From: AP-15 sp963701815 | GTDB taxonomy: Bacteria; Pseudomonadota; Alphaproteobacteria; ATCC43930; CGMCC-115725 | NCBI GenBank assembly: GCA_963701815.1 | Contig: CAVPBN010000050.1 | Coordinates: 186,001 to 250,000, forward strand | Length of the DNA stretch: 64,000 bases | Direction of reading: 5' to 3' | In this document: positions 1 to 11,297 of the stretch, one piece after another | Layout: every line of letters starts with the position of its first letter | Position numbering within the stretch: position 1 is the first letter of the stretch | Notes under the pieces: generated by a model | Database searches by the model: none | Told to the model about the DNA's origin: nothing | What the model saw: the letters and a program-made list of their open reading frames with translations, nothing else | Program-made: the position numbers and the translations under genes

Positions 1-100
1 AGAAAACGGACGCGAGCCTCCGCCGACCGGAGCAGTTCCGGGATGGCAGGCCCGCCTGCGCCGCCCTATCCTGGGGTCGGGAACAGCAAGGGCGAAGAGA

Positions 101-1136
101 ATGGACGCGATCACGCTGCGCCGGCCGGACGATTGGCATGTGCATCTGCGCGACGGCGCGATGCTGGGCCAGGTCCTGGCGTTCACCGCGCGGCAATTCG
201 CCCGTGCGATCGTCATGCCGAATTTGGTCCCGCCGGTTACGAGCGCCGCAGCAGCGGAGGCTTATCGCCGGCGGATTGTGGCGGCGCTGCCGGCCAGTGT
301 GCGATTTCACGCCGTTGATGACCTGCTATCTGACCGACGCGGCCGATCCGGCGGAAATTGCCCGCGGCTACGCCGAGGGCGTCTTTGCCGCGGTCAAGCT
401 CTACCCGGCGCACGCGACGACCAACTCGGCCTTTGGCGTCGCCGATCTCGATCGCGTCTCTGCGGTATTGGAGCGAATGGCGGCAATCGGCATGCCGTTG
501 TTGATCCATGGCGAGGTCACCGATCCGGAGGTCGATCTGTTCGACCGCGAGGCGGTGTTCATCGACCGGGTGCTCGACCCGCTACGCCGGCGGCTGCCGG
601 AGTTGCGCATCGTGCTCGAACACATCACGACCGAGGAAGCGGCCGACTACGTCGCCGACGCCGGCCCGAACCTGGCCGCGACGATCACCGCCCACCATCT
701 CGTCATCAACCGCAATGCCATCTTCGCCGGCGGGATCAGACCGCACCTCTATTGCCTGCCGATCGCCAAGCGGGAAAAGCATCGCCGGGCGCTGCGGCGG
801 GCGGCGGTGTCGGGCGACGCGCGGTTCTTTCTCGGCACGGACAGCGCGCCGCACCCGGTCGCCGCCAAGGAGACCGCCTGCGGCTGCGCCGGCATCTTTA
901 CCGCCCCCTGCGCGCTCGAAACCTATGTCGAGGTCTTCGAGGAAGAGAATGCGCTCGACCGGTTCGAAGCGTTTGCCGCGCTGAACGGTCCCGCCTTTTA
1001 CCGATTGCCGCCGAACGAGGCGCGCATCACGTTGCGGCGCGAGCCGCTGTCGGTGCCCGAGCAGGTCGGCGCCGGCGACATCGCGCTCGCCGTCTTCCGC
1101 GGCGGCGAAACCTTGCGTTGGCGCCTCGCCCTATGA
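101..1136 (+). CDS. pyrC: Dihydroorotase, class II (one frameshift)
   Basis: Catalyses reversible cyclisation of N-carbamoyl-aspartate to dihydroorotate in pyrimidine synthesis, in the cytoplasm. Visible family motifs: the metal-binding HVH near the N-terminus (DWHVHLRDG), the carboxylated-lysine segment VKLYPAHATTNS, LLIHGEV, and the C-terminal metal Asp in FFLGTDSAPH. The first part reads in one frame to about position 303 and the rest in the +1 frame. Removing one T from the TTT at 304-306 restores VRFTPLMTCYLTD, the normal family sequence. The repaired length of about 345 residues is normal for PyrC. The ATG at 101 follows a weak purine-rich site (AAGGGCGAAGAG). Because the gene is normally essential, I think the indel is a sequencing artefact. 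Confidence 0.93.
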
Positions 1137-1160
1137 CCCTCCGGTCTTCGGGCGGGTAAG

Positions 1161-2027
1161 TCAATCCGGCAATGCGGAGATCACGTACAGGGTTTGCACG
1201 ATCCCGCTCGGTTTGGCTTTGCCGCCAAAGGCGCGCGAGAAGATCGGGCCGATCTCGCCGCCGCGATAGATCCGGCTCAATGCCCGATCGACGGCGAGCC
1301 GGAAATCCTCGTCGCCGCGCGGCAGGGCCAGCGCGTAGGGCTCGATCGACAGATAATTGTCGGCCAGCATCAGCTTGTCCGGGGCCTTGCTCTGCCCGAT
1401 CAGCGAGGACAGGATCGAGCGGTCGGCAAAATAAGCCGACACTTTGCCGTCGTCGAGCATCGCCAGCCCATCGAGATGGGTCTTGGCCGGGATCACATCG
1501 GCGGTGGTTCCGGCATCCTTCAGGGTATTGCGCAGCTCCTCCTCGGTCGTGGTGCCGGCCAATACCCCGATCTTGCGCCCGCCCAGCGCCTTCAGACTGC
1601 GCGGGCCGTCAGCGCGGATCATCAACCCGGCGCCGTCGACAAAGGTCGGGATCGAGAAGTCGACCTGCTGGCGCCGCGACAGGGTCTCGGTCGTCGGCTC
1701 GCACAGCAATTCGGCCTTGCCCTGGGCGATCGCCTCGAAGCGATCCGTCGCGGTGACCGGAACGTACACTACCTCCAACGAGGGCAGGTGCAGCTGCTGG
1801 CCAAGCTGTTCGGCGACCGCCCGGCACAGATCGACCATAAAGCCGGCCGGCTTGCCCGCCTTGTCCTTGAACGAGAAAGGCGGGGCATCCTCGCGGTAGG
1901 CGATGCGGATCGCCTTGCCCTGCGCGACCTGTTCCAGGGCGCCGGCCGCGGCGCCTTTCGCTGCGGCGAGAGTTAGGAGGACCGGCAATGCCGCCGCGCA
2001 GATCGCCCGCCTTCGAGATCCCGTCAT
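1161..2027 (-). CDS. Family 3 periplasmic solute-binding protein (amino-acid type)
   Basis: Predicted periplasmic binding component of an ABC importer, 288 residues. The start at 2027 is chosen because GAGGGAGG lies just upstream and the N-terminus then reads as a signal peptide: Arg-rich, a hydrophobic ICAAALPVLLTLAAA stretch, and a probable cleavage after AAA. The mature part has the SBP_bac_3 pattern, including IRIAYREDAPPFSF, GFMVDLCRAVAEQLG and DRFEAIAQGKAELLCEPTT. No permease or ATPase gene is adjacent, so this may be an orphan binding protein. It lies 67 nt downstream of the flavin monooxygenase on the same strand and could be co-transcribed with it. The ligand cannot be inferred. Confidence 0.82.
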   Translation of the reverse strand: MTGSRRRAICAAALPVLLTLAAAKGAAAGALEQVAQGKAIRIAYREDAPPFSFKDKAGKPAGFMVDLCRAVAEQLGQQLHLPSLEVVYVPVTATDRFEAIAQGKAELLCEPTTETLSRRQQVDFSIPTFVDGAGLMIRADGPRSLKALGGRKIGVLAGTTTEEELRNTLKDAGTTADVIPAKTHLDGLAMLDDGKVSAYFADRSILSSLIGQSKAPDKLMLADNYLSIEPYALALPRGDEDFRLAVDRALSRIYRGGEIGPIFSRAFGGKAKPSGIVQTLYVISALPD

Positions 2028-2094
2028 GACCAATTCCCTCCCTCGCCTGTCGCGACTATATACGGGCAAGGTCGGATTGACCGGCAAATCCTTC

Positions 2095-3582
2095 CTACGG
2101 CTTGCCGCCGGACGGCGGGGCGACCGTCCGGCGCGGCGCCCACGGCACCTCGCGCAGATGATCGAGGTCGATCTGCGGCATCGGCAGGTCGAGCGCGCCG
2201 GCGACGCGGTTGGCGAGATCGCTGTAGCCGTCGAAATTATGGCGCAGGCGGCCGCGCCAGGCCGGGACGCCGCCGCTGGCGTGCAATTCGAACGCCGATT
2301 CGCGGCCGTCGAGCCCGGAGGAGACGTGATCCCAGGCCATCTGCAGCAATGCGGCGCGCTGCAATGCCGTATAGCCGCCGCCGCCGAACGATTCCTCGAG
2401 GCCGGCGGCGACCTCGGGAGCGGCGAGATCGCGGTCCGACGGGGCGACGACCAATGACGAACCCGGGACGATCCGCAGGATTTCGGCCATCCGCGGCCGG
2501 GCGCGCAGGACCGCCAGCCCGGCGGCGGCGAGATGGGCGTGGTTGGGCACGCAGTAGCCGTCCGGCGAGAACCGCGGATCGCGCTCGCAGGCCGCCAGGC
2601 AGCTGCGCACCGTCTGCACCTCGATCGTCAGGTCGAGCAGGTAGTCGATGGTCTGCTCGTGCCGGGCGAGCCCCATCGCGTCGCTCAGCGCCAATGCCAG
2701 ACCGAGGGTGAATTCCGCCTTTGCCAGCCAGCCATGGACATGGTGCCAGATCAGCCAGCGGACCACCGGCTCGGGCGACTGGCCGAGCAGAAAGATCCGT
2801 TCCCACGGGACCTGCACGTTATCGAGCCACATCTGGCCGTCGAGTTCGTCAAACCGGCTGGAGAGCGGCGCCATGAACGGGTTGGCGTGGCGTGCGGCGA
2901 TCTTGCGGCAGATCGTGGTGACCCCCGGCGCGTTGACCGGCACGACAAAGGTCGCGTAGTCATCGCCGACCCGCAGCCCGGAAATGCTGCCGACATAGAC
3001 ATCCTCGGCATAGGCCGGGCTCGTATGCATGCCGATCTTGCCGGAGACGACCAGACCGGCGTCGGTTTCGCGCACGATCTTTAAGGCGGCGCGCTCGCCC
3101 GGCTCGGCCCGCAGGCGATAGCCGATCGTCGGCGCGCCGCCGCAGAACGTCAGAAACCGCCCGGTCTCGGCGATCGTCCGGCGATAGCGGGAGGCATCGG
3201 CGATCTGCGCGGGCGAGAGGTTGCGCTCGCTGACCGAGGCGAGGACGCCGAGCGCGATCATGTGGCCGTAACACGGGGTATGGGTGATGTTGCCGGCGCT
3301 CAGAAACGTCGTCGCCGCAAAAAACCGGCCCATGCCGCCGAGGTCTTCGGCGCATTTCGGCACGGTATAGGCCCAGGGCGTGCGCACGCCAGCGGCATCG
3401 GCCGGGCCGAAAGCGATGTCCCGCCAGCGTTCGTCGAGGTGGAGATCGTACCAGGCGACGTACTCGTCGACCATCGCACGGGTGGCGGGATGCGTCGTCA
3501 CGTCGTCGACGAGGCCCTCGCCGATGACCCAGACCCGCCGTCCGTCGCGCAAGGCCTGCCGATACTCCGCCCCTGTCCGCAT
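2095..3582 (-). CDS. 4-hydroxyphenylacetate 3-monooxygenase (HpaB) family protein
   Basis: Product of 495 residues, close to the usual size of the HpaB/PvcC family, which are FADH2-dependent hydroxylases with an acyl-CoA-dehydrogenase-like fold. Supporting segments are the N-terminal RTGAEYRQALRDGRRVWV, the central GKIGMHTSPAYAEDVYVG, and the helical C-terminal part with FGGGGYTALQRAALLQMAWDH. A GGAG motif precedes the ATG at 3582. The enzyme would need a flavin reductase partner (HpaC-like), and none is seen in this window. The substrate is unknown: members hydroxylate aromatic acids, but 4-hydroxybutyryl-CoA dehydratases share the fold. Family assignment is fairly sure, the reaction is not. 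Confidence 0.8.
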   Translation of the reverse strand: MRTGAEYRQALRDGRRVWVIGEGLVDDVTTHPATRAMVDEYVAWYDLHLDERWRDIAFGPADAAGVRTPWAYTVPKCAEDLGGMGRFFAATTFLSAGNITHTPCYGHMIALGVLASVSERNLSPAQIADASRYRRTIAETGRFLTFCGGAPTIGYRLRAEPGERAALKIVRETDAGLVVSGKIGMHTSPAYAEDVYVGSISGLRVGDDYATFVVPVNAPGVTTICRKIAARHANPFMAPLSSRFDELDGQMWLDNVQVPWERIFLLGQSPEPVVRWLIWHHVHGWLAKAEFTLGLALALSDAMGLARHEQTIDYLLDLTIEVQTVRSCLAACERDPRFSPDGYCVPNHAHLAAAGLAVLRARPRMAEILRIVPGSSLVVAPSDRDLAAPEVAAGLEESFGGGGYTALQRAALLQMAWDHVSSGLDGRESAFELHASGGVPAWRGRLRHNFDGYSDLANRVAGALDLPMPQIDLDHLREVPWAPRRTVAPPSGGKP

Positions 3583-3828
3583 GCCCCGCTCCTGCTCGAC
3601 CGCTGCTCGGCAGGACCAGATTTACGCTGCCGTCGCCGCATTGCAAAGCCGCAGCGGCCGGTCGTTGCGGGCCGGCTCGCTCGAAGGGGATGGCCCGCTC
3701 GATCGGCTCGGCGCCGAAACCGCGCCGCGGCAGGCTGTCGGCTCGAGGGGTCGCCGGCTTTGCTCCAAGTCAGTTCGAGGCGCGGCCGTCGATCTGCAAT
3801 GATGCGCCAATCGACCCCGACGATCGGC

Positions 3829-5286
3829 TCACTTTCCCGCGGCCTGTGCGGTCGCGTCGGGAGTGCGGCTGTCCAGGTCGGAGATCAGGCTGCGGATCTT
3901 GTCGTTCTGCCGGACCAGGGTCTCGCCCGCGCCGACGAGCAAATCAACGTCGACATCGGGGATCGTCAGCCCGGTCGGGATCGCTTGCAGGCGCCGCCGC
4001 TGCTGCGGGTCGGGAATGCTCGCCAGCGAAATATGGACGAGGGCGCCGCGCACATCGGCGCAGTCGTGCCCCTCGATCGTCCGGGCCTGGGCGCAACGGA
4101 CCCTGCGCAGCTTCTCCACCAATCGGATCACCTCGTTGTTGGCCAAGATCAAGGTCTCGAAGTTGTAAGCGTCGATCTGGGTGCCGGAAACGGCGCCGAA
4201 GATCTGGCCGAGGCCGGTTACGACACGCTGTTTGGGCAGGGCCGGATCAGCCGCGGATTGGCCGTCGACACTGAGCACGAGAACCCGACGCGTCGTCATC
4301 GCGACCCGGCGGAAGGCGTCGCTGTTCTCATCGAGTGCGATGACGCCGTTGATCGCCGCGCGCAGCGCCAGATTGTCGGCGATGCCGCCATCCATCAAAT
4401 GCACGTAACGTGTCCGCTCCGGGTCGAGATAGCGGTCGGCGGTCCGGGCCAGCAGCGCACGGCGCGACAACTCGTCGGGCGTCTCGGCCCATTGCCCGGG
4501 TGCCGCCGTCGGCGGTCGCTCGCCGGCGCAGCGCTCGTTGTAGCTGGTCAGCGTGATCGGCGAAAACAGCACCGGAAAGCCGTTGCTCGCCGCCACCGCG
4601 CGGGCGACCGGAAAGCTCGACAGATCGGAGCACAGAAGGTCGAAATAGGGCTGGGTGAACGAGAACGAGATCCCGTAGGCGATGTCGGTGGCGTTGATGG
4701 CGACCAGCGGCAGTCCCCGGCGCCGCAGGTCGGCGTAGGTGGCGCCGTGAAACAGCAGCCGGTCGTAGATTTCCGCCATCCGGTCGTTGGTGCCGTATAA
4801 CGGGTTGACCAGCCACTCCCAATTCCACGGCAATAAAAATGTGCCGTAGACATAGGCGTTGATGTCCTGCTTCAGAAAATCTCTCGGGAAGGTCGCAAAG
4901 CTCTCGTCGCCGTAGAGCCCGTAATGCATCGCCGGAAAGCTGCCGCCCGAGACGGCGGAGATGTAATCCGCTTCGTCGAGCAATGAGCGTCCGACGCCGG
5001 CCTCGACGACCGGGATCTGTTTTAAACCGCGCAGGGCGCCATGGGCGAAGGCGGCGGAGCGCTTGCCGCCTCCGGAAAAAGCCAGGGCGAACAGGACCTC
5101 GCCGTGCGGGTGCTGCAGCATCGGCAACACCGAATAGCCGCCGCTGTAGACAGGCGTCCCCCGCGCGTTTTGCGGCAAGGGCGCGTTGGTCGGCACCATT
5201 GCGGTCCGGCAGGCGGCGAGCGCCAGCAGCGTCACCGCCGCCGAGAGCGCCCGCACCAGTTGCCGCCAATACCCAAGCCTTGCCAT
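3829..5286 (-). CDS. Patatin-like phospholipase, predicted lipoprotein
   Basis: Predicted acyl hydrolase of 485 residues. The N-terminus carries a lipoprotein signal with lipobox LAAC (Cys at residue 26), so it is probably anchored in a membrane facing the periplasm. All patatin hallmarks are present: the glycine-rich oxyanion loop SGGGKRSAAFAHG (about residues 71-83), the nucleophile elbow AVSGGSF with Ser113, and the catalytic Asp in LMDGGIADN near residue 299. It stands alone between two same-strand genes, with about 245 nt separating it from the monooxygenase. The substrate (phospholipid or other acyl ester) is not readable from sequence. Confidence 0.88.
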   Translation of the reverse strand: MARLGYWRQLVRALSAAVTLLALAACRTAMVPTNAPLPQNARGTPVYSGGYSVLPMLQHPHGEVLFALAFSGGGKRSAAFAHGALRGLKQIPVVEAGVGRSLLDEADYISAVSGGSFPAMHYGLYGDESFATFPRDFLKQDINAYVYGTFLLPWNWEWLVNPLYGTNDRMAEIYDRLLFHGATYADLRRRGLPLVAINATDIAYGISFSFTQPYFDLLCSDLSSFPVARAVAASNGFPVLFSPITLTSYNERCAGERPPTAAPGQWAETPDELSRRALLARTADRYLDPERTRYVHLMDGGIADNLALRAAINGVIALDENSDAFRRVAMTTRRVLVLSVDGQSAADPALPKQRVVTGLGQIFGAVSGTQIDAYNFETLILANNEVIRLVEKLRRVRCAQARTIEGHDCADVRGALVHISLASIPDPQQRRRLQAIPTGLTIPDVDVDLLVGAGETLVRQNDKIRSLISDLDSRTPDATAQAAGK

Positions 5287-5553
5287 TGCCGGTTATACCC
5301 CAGGGCGACAGCGTTGAAATTGATGGTAGGCCATCGGCGCCGGCGCCAAGCTGCCGAACAAACCGGGAAGCCGGAAACTGCGCCGTCGTCGGCTTTCCGT
5401 CTATCGGCACTATAATAACGAATTCAATCATCGGTTGGATAATGGCGGCGAACCGTCTTTTCGCGAGCGATCCCTCCTCGGGTCATCGCCCGCCTCGAAA
5501 GCGCGCTCAATCGGCAATCCGGGCGCGGGGGAGAACGGCAGATGCGAGGACCG

Positions 5554-7254
5554 TCAGTCGCTCGTCGGCTGCTGCAGTTTCTCCATGATCTGATCGACGC
5601 TGAAACTTTGCGGGCGCTGGCGCGGCGGAAATTCTTTGAACGTTTCGATGAATTCCGCGACCATCGCCTGCCCCGCCATCAGCAGATATGCCTTGTGGAT
5701 CGTCCAGGCGTAATAGCTGTTCGAGGTAATCTCGGCCCGCTCGTAGGGATCCATGCGCAGGTTGAAAAACAGGGGAAGGCGTCGGAAGGTGAACGGCTCG
5801 CCCCAGATGTCCAACGTGCCGGGCGTCTTCTGCTCGGCGAAGACGAGCTTCCAGTTGCCGAAGCGCAGGGCGACGACATGGCCGTCATCGTCAAAGTAGA
5901 TGAAGCCCTTGCGGTCCGACTTTTCCCGCTGGCCGGTCAGGTAGGGGAGCTGGTTGTAGCCGTCGAGATGCACCTTGAAGGTGCGGTCGCCGACCTGCCA
6001 GCCCTTGAGGAGGCGGTCCCGCACACCGCTGTCGCCGGCCGCCGCAAGCAGCGTCGGGAACCAATCATGCCCCGAGAATATCTCGTTCGAGATGCTTCCC
6101 GGCTTGATATGGCCGGGCCATCGCACCATCGCCGGCACCCGGAACGCGCCCTCCCAGTTCGTGTCCTTTTCGCTGCGGAACGGGGTCATCGCCGCGTCGG
6201 GCCAGGAATTCATGTGCGGCCCGTTATCGGTCGTGTAGAGCACGACCGTGTCGTTGGCGATGCCGAGATCGTCGAGGGTCTTCAGGAGTTTGCCGACATC
6301 GCCGTCGTGCTCGATCATGCCGTCGGCGTATTCGTTGTCGGGCATGCCGCTCTGCCCGCGCATCGATGCGCGTACATGCGTGAATAGATGCATTCGCGTC
6401 GTGTTCATCCACACAAAGAACGGTTTTCCCGCCTTCGCCTGGCGCCCGATGAAATCGATCGCCGCCGCTGTGGTCTCGTCGTCGATCGTCTCCATGCGCT
6501 TCCTGGTCAGCGGACCGGTATCCTCGATCTTCTGCCTGCCGACCCGGCCGAAGCGCGCATCGACGGTCGGGTCGTCGACATCGGTGGCCGCGCATCTGAG
6601 CACTCCGCGCGGGCCGAAGCGGGCGCGGAAGCGCGGGCCTTTCGGATAATCGGGGTCCTCCGGGTCCTCTTCGGCATTGAGATGGTAGAGGTTGCCGAAG
6701 AACTCGTCGAACCCGTGCACGGTCGGCAGGAACTCGTTGCGGTCGCCGAGGTGGTTCTTGCCGAACTGGCCGGTGGCGTAGCCGAGCGGCTTCAGCGCCT
6801 CGGCGATCGTGATGTCCCCGGCCTGCAAGCCGATCGCGGCGCCGGGGATGCCGACCTTCGAGAGGCCGGTGCGCAGGGTGGCCTGACCGGTGATAAAGCT
6901 CGACCGCCCGGCCGTGCAGCTCTGCTCGGCGTAGTAATCGGTGAACATCATCCCTTCGCGCGCGATGCGGTCGATATTTGGCGTGCGATACCCCATCAGC
7001 CCAAACGTGTAGGCGCTGATATTCGACTGCCCGATGTCGTCGCCGAAGATGACGAGGATGTTCGGCCGTTGTCCGGTCGTCGGCGCGGCGGCCGGCCGCT
7101 GTTGCTGCGCCTCGGCGGTCCTCGACCCGCTCGCCGCCAGCGCCGAGGCGGTCAGCAACGAGCTGCCGTTCAGCAACAGATCGCGACAATTCAATCCTCC
7201 GCCTTTTTGCGGCGTTCTCTCGCCGGTCTCCTTACGCGATGAGTCGTTGCTCAC
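5554..7254 (-). CDS. Sulfatase (arylsulfatase family), exported
   Basis: Formylglycine-dependent sulfatase of 566 residues from a GTG start at 7254. That start is favoured by an AGGGGAGAG ribosome-binding site; any longer reading would run into the rRNA leader. Metal-binding Asps lie in LVIFGDDIGQ (about residues 72-73). The modification site is Cys113 in SCTAGRSSF, the Cys-type C-x-A/P-x-R motif matured by formylglycine-generating enzyme. The N-terminal CRDLLLNGSSLLTASALAAS followed by EAQ resembles the export signals of related sulfatases. The C-terminal half has YTTDNGPHMNSWPD and GHDWFPTLLAAAG, typical of the family. It is divergent from the rRNA operon. The sulfate ester hydrolysed is unknown. 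Confidence 0.9.
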   Translation of the reverse strand: MSNDSSRKETGERTPQKGGGLNCRDLLLNGSSLLTASALAASGSRTAEAQQQRPAAAPTTGQRPNILVIFGDDIGQSNISAYTFGLMGYRTPNIDRIAREGMMFTDYYAEQSCTAGRSSFITGQATLRTGLSKVGIPGAAIGLQAGDITIAEALKPLGYATGQFGKNHLGDRNEFLPTVHGFDEFFGNLYHLNAEEDPEDPDYPKGPRFRARFGPRGVLRCAATDVDDPTVDARFGRVGRQKIEDTGPLTRKRMETIDDETTAAAIDFIGRQAKAGKPFFVWMNTTRMHLFTHVRASMRGQSGMPDNEYADGMIEHDGDVGKLLKTLDDLGIANDTVVLYTTDNGPHMNSWPDAAMTPFRSEKDTNWEGAFRVPAMVRWPGHIKPGSISNEIFSGHDWFPTLLAAAGDSGVRDRLLKGWQVGDRTFKVHLDGYNQLPYLTGQREKSDRKGFIYFDDDGHVVALRFGNWKLVFAEQKTPGTLDIWGEPFTFRRLPLFFNLRMDPYERAEITSNSYYAWTIHKAYLLMAGQAMVAEFIETFKEFPPRQRPQSFSVDQIMEKLQQPTSD

Positions 7255-7630
7255 GGCACTCTCCCCTCTCGACCCGGCGTCACGGTATCCGATCCGGTCG
7301 CCGCCGCAAGTCATTACGGCAACACCGACCGTGCAGTCGATCATGACGGCCCGGATCGCATGGCGCGCCGCGCATGCCTGCACGCCGATCATTAACACCA
7401 GCTCGATTTTCGGTGTTGACGTCGAGGTGGGATGGGCGTTATAAGCGCGGCCCCTTTGGGCGGGAGCCTTTGGGGGAGGGTGTTGATTGAGATTGTGGGG
7501 AAGAGGGAAGGGATGCGCGGGCGGCGGCGCGGGTCGCCGACTGTTCGCGCGCAATGCGAGCGTTTGGAGGCCCTGTGACCGGCCCTCTGCGCTGGGGTGA
7601 GCGATCATCCGGGTGGGATGGCCGGGGATG
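7255..7630 (+). other. rRNA operon promoter and leader region (no coding gene)
   Basis: This stretch lies between the divergent sulfatase start and the 16S 5' end. It holds the predicted rRNA promoter at 7416-7445 and a transcribed leader of roughly 180 nt. I see no convincing coding sequence in it. Confidence 0.6.
7416..7445 (+). promoter_or_regulatory. Predicted rRNA operon promoter
   Basis: TTGACG at 7416-7421 and TATAAG at 7440-7445 are separated by 18 nt (17 nt if TTATAA is taken as the -10), followed by a GC-rich discriminator. It sits about 185 nt before the 16S 5' end, a normal leader length. Identified by eye only. Confidence 0.6.
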
Positions 7631-9147
<1,517 letters not shown>

Positions 9148-9152
9148 GGAAT

Positions 9153-9269
9153 TCAGGAGCCAGGTGCCAGGGACCAGGAGCCAGGAATGGCGAGCGGCCC
9201 GGACCGATCCTGATCTTCCACAACGAGCGTCATGTTCCTGGTTTCTGAAACCTGGTTCCTGACGCCTGA
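9153..9269 (+). repeat. CAGGAACCAGG-type inverted repeat in the 16S-23S spacer
   Basis: Two arms of about 34 nt (9153-9186 and 9236-9269) are imperfect inverted copies built from the units CCAGGAACCAGG and CAGGAGCCAGG. They enclose a 49-nt loop and start only six bases after the 16S 3' end. The same units form the stems of both 23S intervening sequences. I see no coding sequence in the loop. It looks like a miniature relative of the 23S intervening element that landed in the spacer. Confidence 0.75.
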
Positions 9270-9415
9270 TACGCCGCCGTCTGCGCATCCCTTCTCCCGA
9301 GCGTCGAGCGCGCCTCGAGACTTTGCTCCAGGAACCCGCCTGAGGACTCTGCCCGAGGATCTCGGCCGAGGTGGCTGAGGGGCAGCTCTGGCTCAGGGCT
9401 CTGGGCGAGAGTTTG

Positions 9416-9492
9416 GGGCTAGTAGCTCAGCTGGTTAGAGCGCGCGCTTGATAAGCGTGAGGTCGGAGGTTCAAATCCTCCCTGGCCCACCA
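9416..9492 (+). tRNA. tRNA-Ile (GAT anticodon)
   Basis: A 77-nt cloverleaf including encoded CCA. The acceptor GGGCTAG pairs with CTGGCCC, the D-arm is GCTCAGCTGGTTAGAGC, the anticodon loop is CTTGATAAG, and the T-arm is GGAGGTTCAAATCCTCC. It sits in the spacer before tRNA-Ala, the usual bacterial position. Confidence 0.97.
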
Positions 9493-9562
9493 GGTGCCGG
9501 CGGTCAGGAAGCAGGGTGCGGGAAGATTGTCGCCGGCGCCTGCCCCCTGGCAGCCGAAAACG

Positions 9563-9638
9563 GGGGGTGTAGCTCAGATGGGAGAGCGCCTGCTTTGCAA
9601 GCAGGAGGTCATCGGTTCGATCCCGTTCACCTCCACCA
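9563..9638 (+). tRNA. tRNA-Ala (TGC anticodon)
   Basis: A 76-nt cloverleaf with encoded CCA. The acceptor GGGGGTG pairs with CACCTCC (one G-U), the anticodon loop is CTTTGCAAG, and the T-loop contains GTTCGATCC. Second tRNA of the 16S-23S spacer. Confidence 0.97.
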
Positions 9639-10045
9639 TCGGGCGCCTCCGCCATCGGGCATCTTTGCCGCGGCGAGCGGTGCGGGCGAGCGACGTTCGG
9701 AGAAGCTGTTTTCAAAGGACCCCGTCGGGGCGTCGCCGGTTTGGGCGGCGCCGGGGCGGGGGCGATGATTGAAGGGTGAAGCGAGAGTTGTGATGTGACC
9801 GAGGCGGACATGGTCCGGCGGCGGCATCGCGGTTGGCTTCCGGGGGTTCGATGATATCGAACTCTGGGGGCGGCCGGTGTTGCGGCGTCGGCCTTGTCCG
9901 AAGAAGCGTCTTCATGCGAGATCGCCGTGTTTTGCAGGGTTTTGCCCAGGCGGGTTTGTCGCCGGCGGGTTTTGTCCCTGTGCGCGGCGGTTTGTATGGT
10001 CCGGCCGGCGGGGGTTCTTTGAGGGGATCTTTGCCGGCGGGCCGC
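9639..10045 (+). other. Distal 16S-23S spacer, no gene recognised
   Basis: About 400 nt of transcribed spacer between tRNA-Ala and the 23S 5' end. It is GC-rich with several short G/T-rich stretches and holds no tRNA or convincing coding sequence. Processing stems for 23S are expected near its 3' end. Confidence 0.6.
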
Positions 10046-10586
10046 GATCAAGCGCAAATCAAGGGCATCTGGTGGATGCCTTGGCACTGAGAGGCGATGA
10101 AGGACGTGGCACGCTGCGAAAAGCCCGGGGGAGATGCGAGCGATCGTTGATCCCGGGATCTCCGAATGGGGCAACCCACCCGGCAGGGCAACCTGGCGGG
10201 TATCCCGCGCTGAATTCATAGGGGCGGGAGGCGAACCCGGCGAACTGAAACATCTCAGTAGCCGGAGGAACGGACATCAACCGAGACTCCGCGAGTAGTG
10301 GCGAGCGAAAGCGGACCAGGCCAGCGGCCTTTGTTTTTGGTACCGGAAGCGTCTGGAAAGGCGCGCCGCAGCGGGTGAGAGCCCCGTACGGGAAACCGGA
10401 GCAAGGGTCCATGAGTAGGGCGGGACACGTGCAATCCTGTCTGAAGATGGGGGGACCACCCTCCAAGCCTAAGTACTCCTCAGTGACCGATAGTGCACCA
10501 GTACCGTGAGGGAAAGGTGAAAAGCACCCCGACGAGGGGAGTGAAACAGTTCCTGAAACCGGATGCCTACAAGCAGTCGGAGCTTC

Positions 10587-10664
10587 GGGGGTCAGAATCA
10601 GGGACCAGGAACCGGGAAGTGTTTGCTTCCTGACGCCTGGTTCCTGGTCCTGACTCCTGGGTGA
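10587..10664 (+). repeat. 23S intervening sequence in helix 25 (short, no ORF)
   Basis: Between AAGCAGTCGGAGC and ACGGCGTACCTTTTG, where 23S normally has a short helix 25 tip, there are about 78 extra bases. Arms near 10594-10616 and 10636-10660 are inverted copies of GGACCAGGAACC-type units and would form a long stem. Helix 25 is a known insertion site for intervening sequences in other bacteria. The stem units match those of the helix 45 insert and the spacer repeat. Likely processed by RNase III, which is inference. Confidence 0.8.
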
Positions 10665-11177
10665 CGGCGTACCTTTTGTATAATGGGTCAGCGAGTTGGT
10701 CTTGGCAGCAAGCTTAAGCCGTTAGGCGCAGGCGCAGCGAAAGCGAGTCCGAAATGGGCGCCCGTCCCCGCGAGGGGACATCAGTTGCCGGGACCAGACC
10801 CGAAACCGGGTGATCTAGCCATGGGCAGGTTGAAGGTGCGGTAACACGCCCTGGAGGACCGAACCCACTGCTGTTGCAAAAGCAGGGGATGACTTGTGGC
10901 TAGGGGTGAAAGGCCAATCAAACCCGGAAATAGCTGGTTCTCCGCGAAATCTATTGAGGTAGAGCGTCGATTGCTCGCCGCCGGGGGTAGAGCGCTGGAT
11001 GGGCTAGGGGGGCGCGAGCCTTACCAAACCTAACCAAACTGCGAATACCGGCGAGCGGAGATCGGCAGCCAGACGGCGGGTGCTAAGGTCCGTCGTCGAG
11101 AGGGAAACAGCCCAGACCGCCAGCTAAGGTCCCCAAGTCGTGGCTAAGTGGGAAAGGATGTGGGACGGCCAAGACAA

Positions 11178-11235
<58 letters not shown>

Positions 11236-11297
11236 TATCAGCCGTCCGGCGCCGAAAATGTAACGGGGCTCAAGCCACGCACCGAAGCTGCGGGTTT

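Noticed and set aside
3262..4800. A 512-codon plus-strand frame opposite the monooxygenase and patatin genes.
   Set aside because: It is antisense to two motif-complete genes, has no family resemblance, and arises from the GC-rich third codon positions of the true genes.
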